Positions 45,809 to 57,413 of a DNA stretch of 64,000 bases are shown in pieces. Below the pieces are notes generated by a model. It made no database searches, was not told where the DNA came from, and saw only the letters and a list, made by a program, of their open reading frames with translations. The stretch is from NCBI RefSeq assembly GCF_036373705.1, contig NW_027102744.1, forward strand, positions 43,875-107,874, read 5' to 3'. Position numbers and translations under genes: made by a program. The first letter of the stretch is position 1. Every line of letters starts with the position of its first letter. This stretch comes from Amia ocellicauda (lineage: Eukaryota > Chordata > Actinopteri > Amiiformes > Amiidae).

Positions 45809-47915
45809 ATGGATCAGATTTGTTTAGCTCTGGAATTGTAATTTGTGGGAGTTCAGTTTTGAATGGACTAGCAGATGCCTGTCTTGTGATGCGCATATCA
45901 AGAGTTTTCACTCCGATACCTATTAAAGCTGGAAGCCAGCCTAGCACACCATCTTGCTTAGGGTTTATGTTGTTCCTGCTCCCCTTTCTGTAGCTCAAAG
46001 TCCCAGCCGTTGACAAGCCGGGAGAGACGGTGCCTTTCCGCTCTCTGCTTTTGAACCGCTGCCAGAAGGAGTTTGAGACGGAGGAGGATGGAGACGAGGT
46101 CTTGGAGAAGAAGCAGAAGTTGCTGGATGCATCCTTGGTGGTAGGAACATTTGAACGTATTTTTAGGGCTGCCTCGATTAATCAATTAATCGGGTCTATG
46201 AATCAACTAATTGAATTGACGATCAACATTTTTTCTATTTAATCGAGCTGATTTAAAAAACAAAAATGTCATAATAGTGATATACGGTTAACAGTAGAAT
46301 CACAGAGTTTTTGAACCACCTACAACAGCCGATAGCTCTTTAAATGCTGTGGTATAATGAAAGGCAAACAATCAAATAAAACTAGCATAAGTAGTATTTA
46401 CATTTAAATATGAACATAAAACATTCAAATGATTGGTATAAATAAGATCAAAGCACTTTGTTTTCTGAAGGCGTCCACAGCACAATCAAAACTAAAGAAA
46501 CAAGTGTTTAATCACTCAATCTGACTACACCTGTAATGCTATACAATGCGTGTGTTTTTCAAGCACATGAAAGACTGTAGACTGTAGGTGAGGTAGAGAT
46601 CGTGACAGCTAAAACGCTTCTTAGGCATATTTGATACATATATTTAGTAAAAGTAAAGAACGGGTCTGCACAGAGTATTCAGGAACCCAGAGTAATTAAC
46701 ATTAAATCAGTCAAACTGAGCAGCCCTGCGCTTGTATAGTGTTAATTATAATGATTTAGTGTTTTTTATTTAATATTCATTTATATATTTTTCTCCTTTC
46801 CCATTCAGCATTGTTCTACTGTATTATCAATGACTAGTATTTATTAAAGTATAACTGTGTGGCACAACCACTTAAAGACTGTAACACTTATTGTAATTTG
46901 AATCGACTGACAACCCAAGTATTTATTTTAAATATAAACAGGGTTTGTACGCTAGTCTGGATGTCTGGAAAAAGTCTGAAAAAAAAAAACTGATTTCCAG
47001 TGCTTGAAAATGCTTGTAGAATCATGCCTCTGTTATGATAGTATGTAATTAAGTGCCGTGTGTGCGCAGGGTGAGGAGTGGCAGCGTCTACGTGACGAGC
47101 TGCAGGAGGCCAAGTGCAAGGCCCAGCAGCGCTCACTAGGCAACATCAGGTTCATTGGGGAGCTGTTCAAGGTGAAGATGCTGATAAAGACCACCATGCA
47201 CAATTGCATCGTCAAGCTGTTGAAGAATCACGAAGAGTCCCTGGAGTGCCTGTGCCTACTCCTCTCCACTATCGGCAAAGACCTGGACTTGGAAACCGCC
47301 AAGGTAAGGCAGTTCCGGCCGTCGTGCCAGACTGAGCCCTGGCTAAACATCCAGCAACGTGATGAGGCCTATTGACAGTGGTCTGAATAAGTGTTTCTGA
47401 GCATCTGCAGACGCCTTCTTGAAGGAATGCTGCTTCACTTGGTGGTATAAAGTTACTTTTGTACCTGCTGTCTGCTCAGTTTTCTAATCGACCTTTTCAC
47501 CAGCCCCGCATGGACCAGTACTTCAGCCAGATGGAGCAGATCATCAAAGAAAGGAAGACCTCCTCTTGAATCCGCTTCATGCTGCAGGACGTCTTGGACC
47601 TGAGAAGAGTAAGTCATGAGTGTTGGGAGAATAGAAACCTTCCTTGCTTTCAGCTTCCCAGCCCCCCAATCCCTGTCTGCCTCTCGTTCTCTCTCTCTAC
47701 CATGGTCACTGACTCTTTCTCCTCTTCTTCAGGATAACTGGGTGCCCAGGAGGGGTGACCAGGGTCCTAAGACAATCGACCAGGTCCACAAGGATGCAGA
47801 GCAGGAGGTGCACCGTGAGCAGATCAAGGTGCAGCAGAAGCTCATGATCAAGATGTACAACCGACGTGAAGCGAACTCCAGCGAAAGTGTCCTGTCACGC
47901 GTCGGTCAGGCCTGA
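44279..47915 (+). pseudogene. eif4g: Unprocessed eIF4G MIF4G-domain gene copy, disrupted
   Basis: Eight exons with GT/AG borders and compatible phases: 44,279-44,331 (tentative, starts MAAIANFKFC), 44,698-44,812, 45,028-45,072, 45,359-45,557, 45,994-46,140, 47,070-47,303, 47,504-47,608 and 47,733-47,915. Exons 4-8 match the eIF4G MIF4G domain, the HEAT-repeat platform for eIF4A and eIF3 in translation initiation ([55 protein letters not shown] region, [16 protein letters not shown]). Exon 2 matches the eIF4E-binding segment, but the motif Tyr is Asn (KNERQFLLDLEF). Exon 4 has one extra G at about 45,479 that shifts the frame; exon 7 has TGA at 47,567-47,569 where the family has Arg. The usual stretch between the 4E site and MIF4G is shortened to a 15-codon exon, and MA3 and W2 domains are absent. 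Retained introns exclude retroposition. A stop follows SRVGQA, with AATAAA at 48,047. Confidence 0.85.
45640..45810 (+). mobile_element. L2-type 3' tail with (AAT)n, inside eIF4G-copy intron
   Basis: GTGTAAATTTGAACTTGTAA through GACATCTGCTAGGAAATAA is a diverged L2/SINE 3' end, followed by (AAT)n from about 45,737 to 45,806. It lies in the intron between exons 4 and 5. Confidence 0.75.
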
Positions 47916-48054
47916 GCAGAGCAGGCCAGGAAGAGAGGGCCTTTTGTGAAAGCACTAGAAATAGAAGCACCAGTCCTTCTCTGGCGAAGATGAAAGCATC
48001 AACATACAATCATTACATTTCTTTCCCTTCTCTGTCTAATCTACAAAATAAAAT

Positions 48055-49005
48055 GAAAATGGATATCTATATCTATACTATATTGAATGGTGGTGCACTG
48101 TAGATCAGAGTGTGGAGGGAGGACTGTCTTCACAGCACCAGCTGCTGGTGGGTCAATCCTGTTTAAAATAATCTCGGTACAAAGAAGTACGTGGGGAGTG
48201 AAATATGTGTTATAATGTGGAGTTATTTCAAGTACAACAACGTTTCAGATACAAGCAGGCTACATATGTAGTTCAGACTACAGGACTTGCAGAAATAGTG
48301 TGATGATCACTGGCCAGAGATGTAAACTCAGTTTCACCGACCTCGGTTAGCACTAGTCTCGGAGTTCTCTACCTCATATAAAATCTGATAGTCAGAGACA
48401 AGTACTAAACTGTGTTTGTGAAGCCACCGGTAAGAAATTGTGAGCAGAAGCTCAATAGATGTACAGGGGGACAGGAACTGCTACAAATTAGAAAAAGGAT
48501 GTTTTAAGACCAATTCAAATAGTATCTAATGAATGTAAGCAGTTCAGCATGTTAAATGCCTTTTAAATAATTGTAGCTTCAAAGCAGCTTTATAGCTTTT
48601 TTCTGGAAGGATTTATGAGAGGACTTTGAATTTGAGCTGACAGGAAGGTCAAAGGTCATCAGAAAGGGCATTTTCAGGTACATACATGGGTTCCTATATG
48701 TGCTCCATTGTAAGTATGAGCCTAAGTGCACTATGAAAGGAGTTATGAGTTAGTTCTCACTTTGATCTTAAGTAGAGGTCAATGGTCACAGTGGAGGACA
48801 TTTGTGAACAGACCTCATATGAGTTACTATCTGAGTTCTGTAGCAATCATCAGCCTAAAGGAAGGGTCAAAGTTCAAGCATTTATTCAGAAGAACATATT
48901 TGGCACTTTATGACATGTATGATGACTGTGATGACTTTTGAAAGCTGTAAGCCAAAAATCAAAAAATCACCTTTGACCTGAAAGGAAAGGTCGGAGGTGA
49001 AGTTG
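48055..49005. other. Unassigned DNA downstream of the eIF4G copy
   Basis: AT-rich sequence. There are several AGGTCA words (for example near 48,645, 48,776 and 48,990), but no ordered element or ORF beyond 71 codons. Confidence 0.4.
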
Positions 49006-49010
49006 AAGGT

Positions 49011-49594
49011 TGAAGAGCCGTTATTAATATTTTATATAAACTGTATTATGTTTTATATTAATAATAATATGCAGACAAGCAAAGTAAATGTATTATGGTA
49101 GCAACAACCATTTTGTAAGTTGTTCAGGGCATACCCTCTAGACATTCCTGTCAATAATAGAAAAGATCAAACTGCAGAGAGAGAGGGCCCACAGATGTTT
49201 GTTAAAAGTCTGTGGACTTAATCTTTTCTCCAGATAGGCAGGAACTGTTTTTGTTAATGAACGATTGACAGTTGTTAAATAAGATCCGTGGGATCGGACC
49301 TTTCCTAGTATATCAAAGGAAGACATCTGTTCTTTGAATCCCACACCTCTACCAAGGAAGACTACCATGAACATTACAAGGGTCAGAAATCTGACCTCAA
49401 GATAACACTCTGGCAAACCCCCAGTGACAGACTCCGGCCACAGACCCACATGTCCTGCAATGTATATAAGGCTGACCACTTGTGCTGTTCAATAAGTCTC
49501 TGCTGAGGTAGAGTGCTTCCATGCTGGGCCCCTTTCAGGCCTGGCATGTTAAATAAATAAATGTACCATCTATGCATCCAGACTGGGTTCTTCA
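49011..49594 (+). mobile_element. Solo LTR with 5 bp target duplication (diverged member of LTR family 1)
   Basis: It starts TGAAGAGCC, ends GGGTTCTTCA, is 584 bp long and is flanked by AAGGT on both sides (49,006-49,010 and 49,595-49,599). The centre (TTTCTCCAGATAGGCAGGAA, ATCCGTGGGATCG) matches the LTRs at 17,907-18,488 and 51,303-51,883. It has a TATATAAGG box near 49,461 and AATAAA near 49,550. It is more diverged than the other two are from each other. Confidence 0.85.
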
Positions 49595-49599
49595 AAGGT

Positions 49600-50940
49600 C
49601 ATGCTTGGAAAGAGCCCATCTGGTTACATATATGTGTTCTATAGTGACAAACATTATATCTGCCACCCGTAAAGCGTTATAGGCTGTCAAATGTCAAAAA
49701 AAAATTTTTTACAGTATCCCATGATCCTTAGCTCCGATAGCAAGCTAGATAGCATTTTTGGAAGCTTCATACACACTTTTCTATCTATGTTCCATTCATA
49801 TTACTCTTAAATGCATGCTGGAAGGAGAAATGAGATGTTCAACATCTGAAAACAAGTTCTAACATAAACAGCATGCAGTACTTGGCTCTCAGTGGGTCAA
49901 AGGAAAGATATATATTCAGAAAGATAATCTATGGTTTACTATTAGTGTTAAATTGTAAGTATGGTGCTAAAAGTAAGCTATCAGCAGTTATTAGATGTAA
50001 AAAATGTTAGGGTCCTTGGGGGCCTCAAGAGGATCTGGACCTGGAGCAATAGCATACATTCTCAGATATTGTACAAAAAGTGTTTATCGTGATGTTTGAA
50101 AAACTGAAGGAGGAGACGCGTTTAAAAAAGTGGTCAGAAACGAGAAGACGGAAAAATTATTAAGAAACCAAGAAAGAACGAGATAACTAACTTAAATCCA
50201 ATAACTATAACTAAATACAACTAGGATCAAAAATCGTTAACTATTAGTGTAACTATCCGAAAACCCATAACTAAACAACACTGCCCCTTACCAGGGGATT
50301 GAGAATGACTGGATGAAACCCAAGACAGCCTCCCAGGACCAGGATTGTGTGACAGCTGTTTCCTCTGAATCTGTCAGCATGACACATGTTAAAAAAAAGA
50401 GACTCATCCTGAGTTTTTGCTTTCCCTCACAGGAAAAGCACTGTAACTTCGAAGGTCACCTGGGATGGATTTCCTGGTATCACTCAACTTGAAGAGTGTA
50501 ATTTTAGGACAGAATTGACCCATGTCTAAGGAGGTGTTCAGGCTGGCTTGTCCCCCACTAGGATGTCCAGAGTAAGGGATCCTGGCTCCTGCAGATGAGG
50601 AGGAGAGAATCAGGACAGTCAGGACCTCACACAGACGTCCAGAGGCCCAGAGTGGCCAACATGCTCTGTTGTGCACATCTGCCTTAAGCACAGAGAGCAG
50701 TCTTACACATCGCAGCTGTCTGGAATCAAGATACCGACCTGCCCTCCGCAAATCACCAAACCTCTTTGCTGGAATTTTTGTTTGGTGATGTTCCAATCCT
50801 GCAAAATATAAAAACATAGAAGCACTGAATGTCATTGCCAGAAATGATGGGACAGATGGGACTTCTCATTCCTGACGTTTAAATTACTAGACTAGATGGG
50901 GCGCTGTTGAGCATGGTTTCGGTGTAGACGTGTGAAGAGA
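49600..50940. other. Unassigned DNA
   Basis: The longest frame, 143 codons on the minus strand at 50,404-50,835, lacks recognisable motifs and shows no splice pattern. The last 60 bp may be 5' UTR of the LINE ORF1 that follows. Confidence 0.35.
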
Positions 50941-51026
50941 GCTCCTGCGATATTTAGATTTTTTTTTCCAGCAAACAGGTTATTTTCTTTTATTTATTTT
51001 AAGCAATAAGCTGCAGTATATTATAA

Positions 51027-51305
51027 GTGTATTATTGTTTTAAAAACATGTCTAAACAAAAGAGCAAGAAGGGGCCAGCGACAGAGGCAACTCAACCCGA
51101 GTTAGATTCAGGCCTGACAGGGGGTGGCAATCCCTCACCAGAGAGTGGCGGAGACCTGGCCTTTCTTGTCGCAGCGGTGAGCAAAATACAGAGCTCCATT
51201 AAATCGTTTCAATCTGAGACGCGAGAGTCTATTGCTACTCTTCAGGGCACCGTCGATTCGTATGGCAGCCGACTGCAGGAGGTAGAGAGATCTCTGAGCG
51301 ACTGA
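51027..51305 (+). pseudogene. Start of an L1/Tx1-type LINE ORF1, cut by an LTR
   Basis: The frame opens with Lys-rich MSKQKSKKGPATEATQPELD; the recognisable ORF1 start is the ATG at 51,048. It then has a Gly/Pro/Ser linker and the beginning of a heptad coiled coil (AVSKIQSSIKSFQSETRESI). ORF1 proteins of L1/Tx1 LINEs are RNA-binding chaperones that trimerise through such coiled coils. The frame ends after LQEVERSLSD, and its stop codon TGA is the first three bases of the LTR at 51,303. The rest of the LINE is not found beyond the LTR. Confidence 0.65.
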
Positions 51306-51883
51306 AGACTCTGTATAGGAAGTTGAAGAAAGTGTGTTGTGATTATTATATAATGTTTTATATTAATACTAGCATTAGAAGTAGTTTTGTATACAGACTG
51401 AGCAGATTCGATTTAGCAGGACAAGTAAAGGGTCAACAAGGTCGATTTGTTAGAAACTCCTGTCAGTAATGAAAGATCACACAGTGCCGAAATAGCCTAC
51501 AGCTGTCTGCTGAGAATTTGTTTATGACTTAATCGTTTCTCCAGATAGGCAGGAATTGTTTCTGTTAACGAGCGATTGACATTAGGTAAATGACGACCGT
51601 GGGATCGCATCTTCCTAGTGCACATCAAAGACGGACATCTGCTTTGGATCCATCACCTCTTCAGGGGAGAACAGATCATAAAACGGACCCGGACATGTAT
51701 CTTCTGATTGGATGAACGGCCATAAGATGTTACGTCATTTTCCTATAAAGTTGTACTCATGTTTGTAAACATTAAGTCTCACTGAAGGAATTATTTCTGA
51801 CGTGGAGCTTCCGAGCGGCTCGATTAAAGTTCTATTTGCTTTATCTCCACGACTTCTCCACTTATTTCCCATACGGTTCTACA
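51303..51883 (+). mobile_element. Solo LTR (LTR family 1), no target duplication
   Basis: This 581 bp copy runs from TGAAGACTC to GGTTCTACA and is close to the inverted copy at 17,907-18,488. TATAAA lies at 51,744-51,749 and ATTAAA at 51,823-51,828. The flanking 5-mers GCGAC and CATAC differ, so one side was rearranged after insertion or the copy arose by recombination between two elements. Confidence 0.85.
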
Positions 51884-51899
51884 CATACATATATATATA

Positions 51900-52360
51900 A
51901 CAGATCGGGCTTTTTTCTGGAAAACCATAACTCTGGTCTTGTCCAGATTGACTGCCAGGGCCCATTTCTGACAGTACTGCTCTAGTAGCGCCAGGTTCTG
52001 CTAAAGCCCCTGCTCTGTGGGCGACAGCAGCACCAGGTCGTCTGCGTAGAGCAGGAACTTGATCTCTGTGTCATGGAGAGTTAGGCCGTGGGCGTCAGAC
52101 TGCTCCAACACTGTGGCCAACTCATTGATGTAGATGTTGCAGCCCTGTCTCACTCCCCGCCCCTGAGTGAAGAACTCTGTTCTTGAGTTGCCAATTTGAA
52201 CTCTGCATTTGTTTTCAGAAAACATTGATTTAATGATGTCATAAACTTGACCCCCTACACCACTCTGTAGAAGTTTATAAAATAGTCCTTTGTGCCAGAT
52301 TGAGTCAAATGCCTTTCTAAAGTCTACAAAACAGGCAAATATTTTTCCTTTATTGTTTTG

Positions 52361-52366
<6 letters not shown>
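51900..52366 (-). pseudogene. LINE reverse transcriptase fragment between TA-rich repeats
   Basis: This fragment matches 54,895-55,378 in the same orientation ([34 protein letters not shown]). It has a small internal deletion that removes the motif before the palm loop. One edge abuts CATATATATA and the other joins (TA)n at 52,366. Confidence 0.85.
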
Positions 52367-52398
<32 letters not shown>

Positions 52399-52408
52399 TA
52401 TATACGTA

Positions 52409-52494
<86 letters not shown>

Positions 52495-52502
52495 CATACA
52501 TA
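52366..52502. repeat. (TA)n microsatellite with TACA/TACG interruptions
   Basis: About 135 bp of alternating TA with interspersed TACATA and TACGTA. It encodes the spurious Tyr/Ile ORFs on both strands. Confidence 0.95.
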
Positions 52503-52509
52503 CATTCAT

Positions 52510-52790
52510 ACATGCTAGAAAGTCATTACTATGTTATCTTAAAGGCTAACTAAGCAGAACATATATCATTATAGAACAGAGTTCATAGGTCTACACATGG
52601 TTTTAGGGAACAGGCACGTAGGTCATACCGTTTGACATTGTCTCCAAGGTTCTCATCGTTAAAATAACAAAGTGAAATCAAACTACCTTATGGCCTCCTG
52701 ACCTTCTAGCTTGACCTTATCTTTCTGGAGTATGCAAGAGAGAAAAACAGGTGTGAGAAAAGAATTTCTAACTTTCCTTCCATATATACA
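52510..52790. repeat. Repeat block A, copy 1
   Basis: It begins CATGCTAGAAAGTCATTAC and ends near AACTTTCCTTCCATA, next to a (CATA)n run at 52,787-52,845. It is about 95% identical to 60,670-60,945 in the same orientation. I do not recognise its origin. Confidence 0.8.
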
Positions 52791-52857
52791 TACATACATA
52801 CATACATACATACATACATACATACATACAAACATACATACATACAGAAAATAAATA

Positions 52858-53544
52858 ATAGAATTATGAATCACAATAAGATGTAATGAAGTACAGAAAA
52901 AGAAAATGTAATAAAAGGTGATCTTTAATACATACAAATAAAGAAAATAGGTTTACTATTTCCAGATTCCTTTTTTGAAATACAATGACATGCATTACAA
53001 ACGAGTATTTACATTATAATTACAGCCGGTGCTCATGTGTCACTGTGTCCCTCAGGCTGTGGTAGGCGCTGACATATTGGGCAGCCAGGGTGGCTGTGTG
53101 TCCCTCCCCCAGGAGGACTGAGCGTTTTTCTTTTTTCTCAGTTTTGTCACAGGTTGGGTGGGCATCCATTATGTTGTTACAGAATGTGTCCCTTATTTTG
53201 GGCTAAAGTTTTCCGTGGAGGGGAACGTGAATCAGTTTGTACCATTTTTGGGAGGATCTGCCTTGTTGGGGCGGAGCTGTGATCCAGGTGAACAGCAGAT
53301 CGGGCATAGGTGGGCATGTGGGCAGAGGAGTAGGAAGGCCGGTCAACCAAATAAGCTTGCTAAGGTACGCAGAAGCAGCAAACAGCCCCCCCATCCAGCC
53401 AGCCAGCCACTCTGGCTGGCAGTGACTGAGTGGTTGACAGACGGCAAGCAACGGAATGTACGTGCTCTGTGATGTCATAGCAGTCAGCTGAGAGAGGCTC
53501 GTGATGTCATCGCTGAGCTGGCTGGCTGGCGGGCTGGCTGGCTC

Positions 53545-53566
<22 letters not shown>
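52858..53566 (-). repeat. Repeat block B, copy 1: LINE 3' end of a second family
   Basis: The block is nearly identical to 59,806-60,476. On the minus strand, 53,140-53,025 encodes LAAQYVSAYHSLRDTVTHEH and a stop. This is related to the C-terminus of the large LINE next door (LAAQYVSTCHSLRDSV) but from a different family. The 3' UTR follows, down to the CATA repeat. The GC-rich upstream part (53,270-53,560) adjoins a TG repeat. Confidence 0.75.
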
Positions 53567-53582
<16 letters not shown>

Positions 53583-53600
53583 TGTCTGTCTGTCTGTCAA
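53546..53600. repeat. (TG)n/(TCTG)n microsatellite at LINE 3' end
   Basis: TGTG repeats turn into TCTG repeats at the exact 3' terminus of the minus-strand LINE. Confidence 0.9.
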
Positions 53601-56600
53601 TTCATTTCAATTCAATTCAAAGGTGCTTTAATGGCATGATCTATCACAATATTGCCAAAGCAGATACAAATGTTCTATCAAACAAGACAAAACATTGCAA
53701 TACAAGATTCAGTGGAACAAATATCAAACACATTGAAATAAAATTACGTAGAATATAAACCATATTTGTTGTTTGTATCAAAATTTGTGTCATGACATCA
53801 GAAAAATCACTGTTTTTATTTTGTTTTGCAAATGGAGTCCCACAGGCTGGTGTCTACACACTATCTCGCAGGCTGTGGCAGGTGGATACATATTGTGCTG
53901 CTAAGATGGCAGTGCGCTCCTCCTCTCCCAGCAGGACGGGGAGTTTGCAGCAATCGGGGATCATGTTGAACTCAGGGATTTGCATTTTGAATATTTTAAA
54001 GTATGTCTCCCTGATTTTTGTGTATTTAGGGCAGGACAGCAGGAAATGCGCCTCTGTTTCGACCTCCCCTAGGTCACACTGGCTGCACAGCCGCTCTTCT
54101 CTGGCAACCCAGAATTTTCTGTTGCGGCCTTTTTCAATGGCGAGGCTGTGGTCAGTGAGCCTGTATTTAGTTAGATTTTGTCTCTCTTTTATATTTTGGA
54201 TTTTTAAGTATTCAGCCAATGTAATGTTTCTATTCTGGGCCCGGTAGCATTCTAATTTGTTTTGTAATTCTAATTCGTGTCTCCATTCTTTTGTGTATTT
54301 GCTTTTCAGGTACATGTCAATTTTCCCAATTGTTGTTGTTTTGGTCATTGTGTGTTCGGGCTCTGTGAGCCTCAGAGCCAGCCGGCCAAGGGGGTCCTTG
54401 TCTGGGGAGAGGTGGTTGCTCAGTGGAGCCTTGTATTGTTAGGACTGGGTCTCTGCTGTGTTTAGGTGCAGCCAGAACTTGGCTGCTCTTTCTTGTGCAG
54501 AGTGAAGAGTCCTAATTCGGCTCTGCAGGCGATGTTGGGGGCGTTTCTGTGTACGTGTAAGATGTTTTTAATAAATTCTAGGTGGAATATTTCCATGGGG
54601 CTTTTGTCCCAATTTTTGTTATTGAGGTTCATGAGGGGACCCCACACTTCGCTCCCATATAGCAGGATTGGTTAGATGATGGAGTTGAATATTTTAATCC
54701 AAATAGTTATTGGTATTGTTGTTTTCCCAAATCGTGTCTTTATGGCATAAAATGCCCGTCGTGCCTTGTCTTTTAATGCGTTTATATCCAGGCTGAAGCT
54801 CCCTGACACACTGATGGTCAGGCCAAGGTAGTTGTATCTGGTGCAGTGCTCAAATACAGTGCTGCCCAGAGTGAAGCAGTACCTGTTTCCCTGAGATCGG
54901 GCTTTTTTCTGGAAAACCATAACTCTGGTCTTGTCCAGATTGACTGCCAGGGCCCATTTCTGACAGTACTGCTCTAGCAGAGCCAGGTTCTGCTGAAGCC
55001 CCTGCTCTGTGGGCGACAGCAGCACCAGGTCGTCTGCGTAGAGCAGGAACTTGATCTCTGTGTCGTGGAGAGTGAGGCCGGGGGCGTCAGACTGCTCCAA
55101 CACTGTGGCCAACTCGATGATGTAGATGTTGAACAGTGTTGGACTCAGACTGCAGCCCTGTCTCACTCCCCGCCTCTGAGTGAAGAACTCTGTTCTTGAG
55201 TTGCCAATTTGAACTCCGCATTTGTTTTCAGAATACATTGATTTAATGATGTCATAAACTATACCCCCTACACCACTCTGTAGAAGTTTATAAAATAGTC
55301 CTTTGTGCCAGATTGAGTCAAATGCCTTTCTAAAGTCTACAAAACAGGCAAATATTTTTCCTTTATTGTTTTGGGTATATTTATTTATGAGGGAGTGTAG
55401 AGTGTAAATATGATCGGTTGTGCGGTGTATTGGTAGGAAGCCAATCTGACTCTTATTCAGGACACTGTGCTCGGTAAGGAAGGCCAGTATCCGGGCGTTG
55501 ATGATACTGCAGAACACCTTCCCCAGGTTACTGCTCACACAGATGCCCCGGTAGTTATTGGGGTCTAATTTGTCTCCACTTTTAAAAATCGGGGTGATCA
55601 ATCCTTGATTCCAGACCTCAGGGAAACACCCGGCTCTCAGCACCAGGTTAAAGCGTTTGAGCAGAACCTCCTGCAGCTGCGGGCTGCTGTGCTTCAGCAT
55701 CTCAGGGCTGATGCTGTCGGGGCCGCTGGCTTTCCTGGGTTTGAGGATTTTGAGTTGATGTTTTAGGTCCTGTATTTTGTAATTGGGTTATCTAAGGGAT
55801 TTTGATTATTCTTAATGATTTCTTCCAATTTATTTAGGTTTTTTAATATTTTAACCTGTTCTGGGTTTGGATTGTTTTCAACATTTTGGTAAAGTTTTTC
55901 AAAGTGTGTTTTCCAGATTTCTCCATTTTGAATTGGTATTTCATTTTTTGTTTTTGGGGTATTTATTCTGCCCATATAGTGGTCTTTTTTCTTCCTGAAG
56001 AGTTGCTTGTAGTGCCGCAGGGCCTGGCAGTAGCTGGCCTGGTTGTCGGGCTCTCTGTGTTTAGTGTTGGAGAGATGTCTCAGGTGTTTCCTAGAAGTTT
56101 CACACTCCTGGTCACACCACTGTTCTTTTTTTCTTTTAGACGATTTTATATTTTGGTTTTTAATTGTTTTAATGTTTCATTTTAAAGCCAGTCTTTCAAA
56201 TATTTCATTCAATGTTTTGGTGGCTGAGTTTATTCCGTTTTGGTTTATTTGATAGTGTGAGGATTGATATCTGTCTAACATGTTTTCAATCTCATCACTA
56301 TTCAGGGCTCTTGTGTAGTTCTCTGTGCTGGGCTCTGACCATCTGTAACTGGGGGGCAGGGAGACCAGTTTTGTGGGAAGTTTGGCTCTGATTTGTGGCT
56401 GCGCTGATCTTTTTAGGTAAAGTGTTATTTGGCTGTGGTCTGATAGTGGAGATTGTTGTCTGACTATAAACGCATTGATGGCTTGTGGGTCCAGGTCACT
56501 TATGGCGTAGTCCACCACACTTCTGCCCAGAGCCGAGCAGTATGTGAATCTCCCCAGAGAGTCCCCCCTGGTCCTGCCATTGATGATATATAGACCCAGG

Positions 56601-57232
56601 CTTTTACATAGGCGCACTACCTGCTTCCCGCTCTTGTTTACCACGCTGTCCTGGCTGTGTCTCAGTGTGGAGGTGTGTGTGTGGCACAGCGGGGAGTCTC
56701 AGAACAGGTGTGTGTTCCCCTCTGCATTGATGTAGTCCATCTCTCTGCCAGTCCTGGCATTGAGATCGCCACACAGCAGTACAGAGCCCAGGGTCTGGAA
56801 GTGGCAGATTTCTTTTTGAATCTCTTGAAAGCCTTCCTCATTATAGTAGGGGGAGTCTGCGGGTGGCATATAAATTGCACATAGGTATATATCTGTGTTA
56901 TTTTGTAGGGTGTCTTTTCTGATTTTCAACCGCAGGTGTGTGTCTCCTCTCTGTACTGGGCATAGGGCTGCTCGGAGCTCCTCCCTGTACCACACGATAA
57001 TCCCCCCCGAGGCCCTGCCACACCTGACTTTGGGTTTTTTATAGGAGGGCACAATCAGCTCCCTGTATACATTGGGACAGGATGTAGACATATCTGCACA
57101 GCACCAAGTCTCTACAAGAATGAAAACATCTGAACTATTTACAGTGTTGATCAGTTCAGGGTCTGTGCTCTTCATTCCAAAAGTTGAGGAGCGTAAACCC
57201 TGGATATTCCAACTGCTTATTTTAAAGGACAT
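53600..57232 (-). pseudogene. I/Nimb-like LINE ORF2: endonuclease, reverse transcriptase, C-terminal Cys/His region
   Basis: The minus-strand start at 57,232 (MSFKISSWNIQGL) opens an AP-endonuclease domain; GDLNARTGREMDYI and SDHSQITLYL follow (to 56,177). The reverse transcriptase occupies 55,700-54,672, with [48 protein letters not shown] and the catalytic [12 protein letters not shown]. The C-terminus at 54,348-53,854 has CSQCDLGEVETEAHFLLSCP, a zinc-knuckle-like motif. A TGA at 56,699 and several frameshifts inactivate it. The 3' UTR ends with GGTGCTTTAATGGCATGA and ATTGCCAAAGCA, as in I/Nimb-type elements of fish. Clade assignment is from motif style. Confidence 0.85.
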
Positions 57233-57413
57233 GTTAATATATTTTATTATACTTGTCTCTTCTACATAAGAAAGTTTAATTTGTGGTCTACAACTGATAT
57301 TATATTACTATTAATAATTATATATGGATATACATAATGTATAGAATTCTATTATTATTATTGGTAGCGTTATCACTCACAGATTTAATCTTTGCATCAA
57401 AATATCAGAATAA

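Noticed and set aside
44281-47915. Processed (retroposed) eIF4G pseudogene
   Set aside because: At least seven introns with proper GT/AG borders are retained, so it arose by DNA duplication or is a decaying gene.
52001-52553. Tyr/Ile-rich ORFs around 52,300-52,550, 59,500-59,800 and 60,440-60,710
   Set aside because: They are translations of TA, TG and CATA microsatellites fused to LINE fragments.
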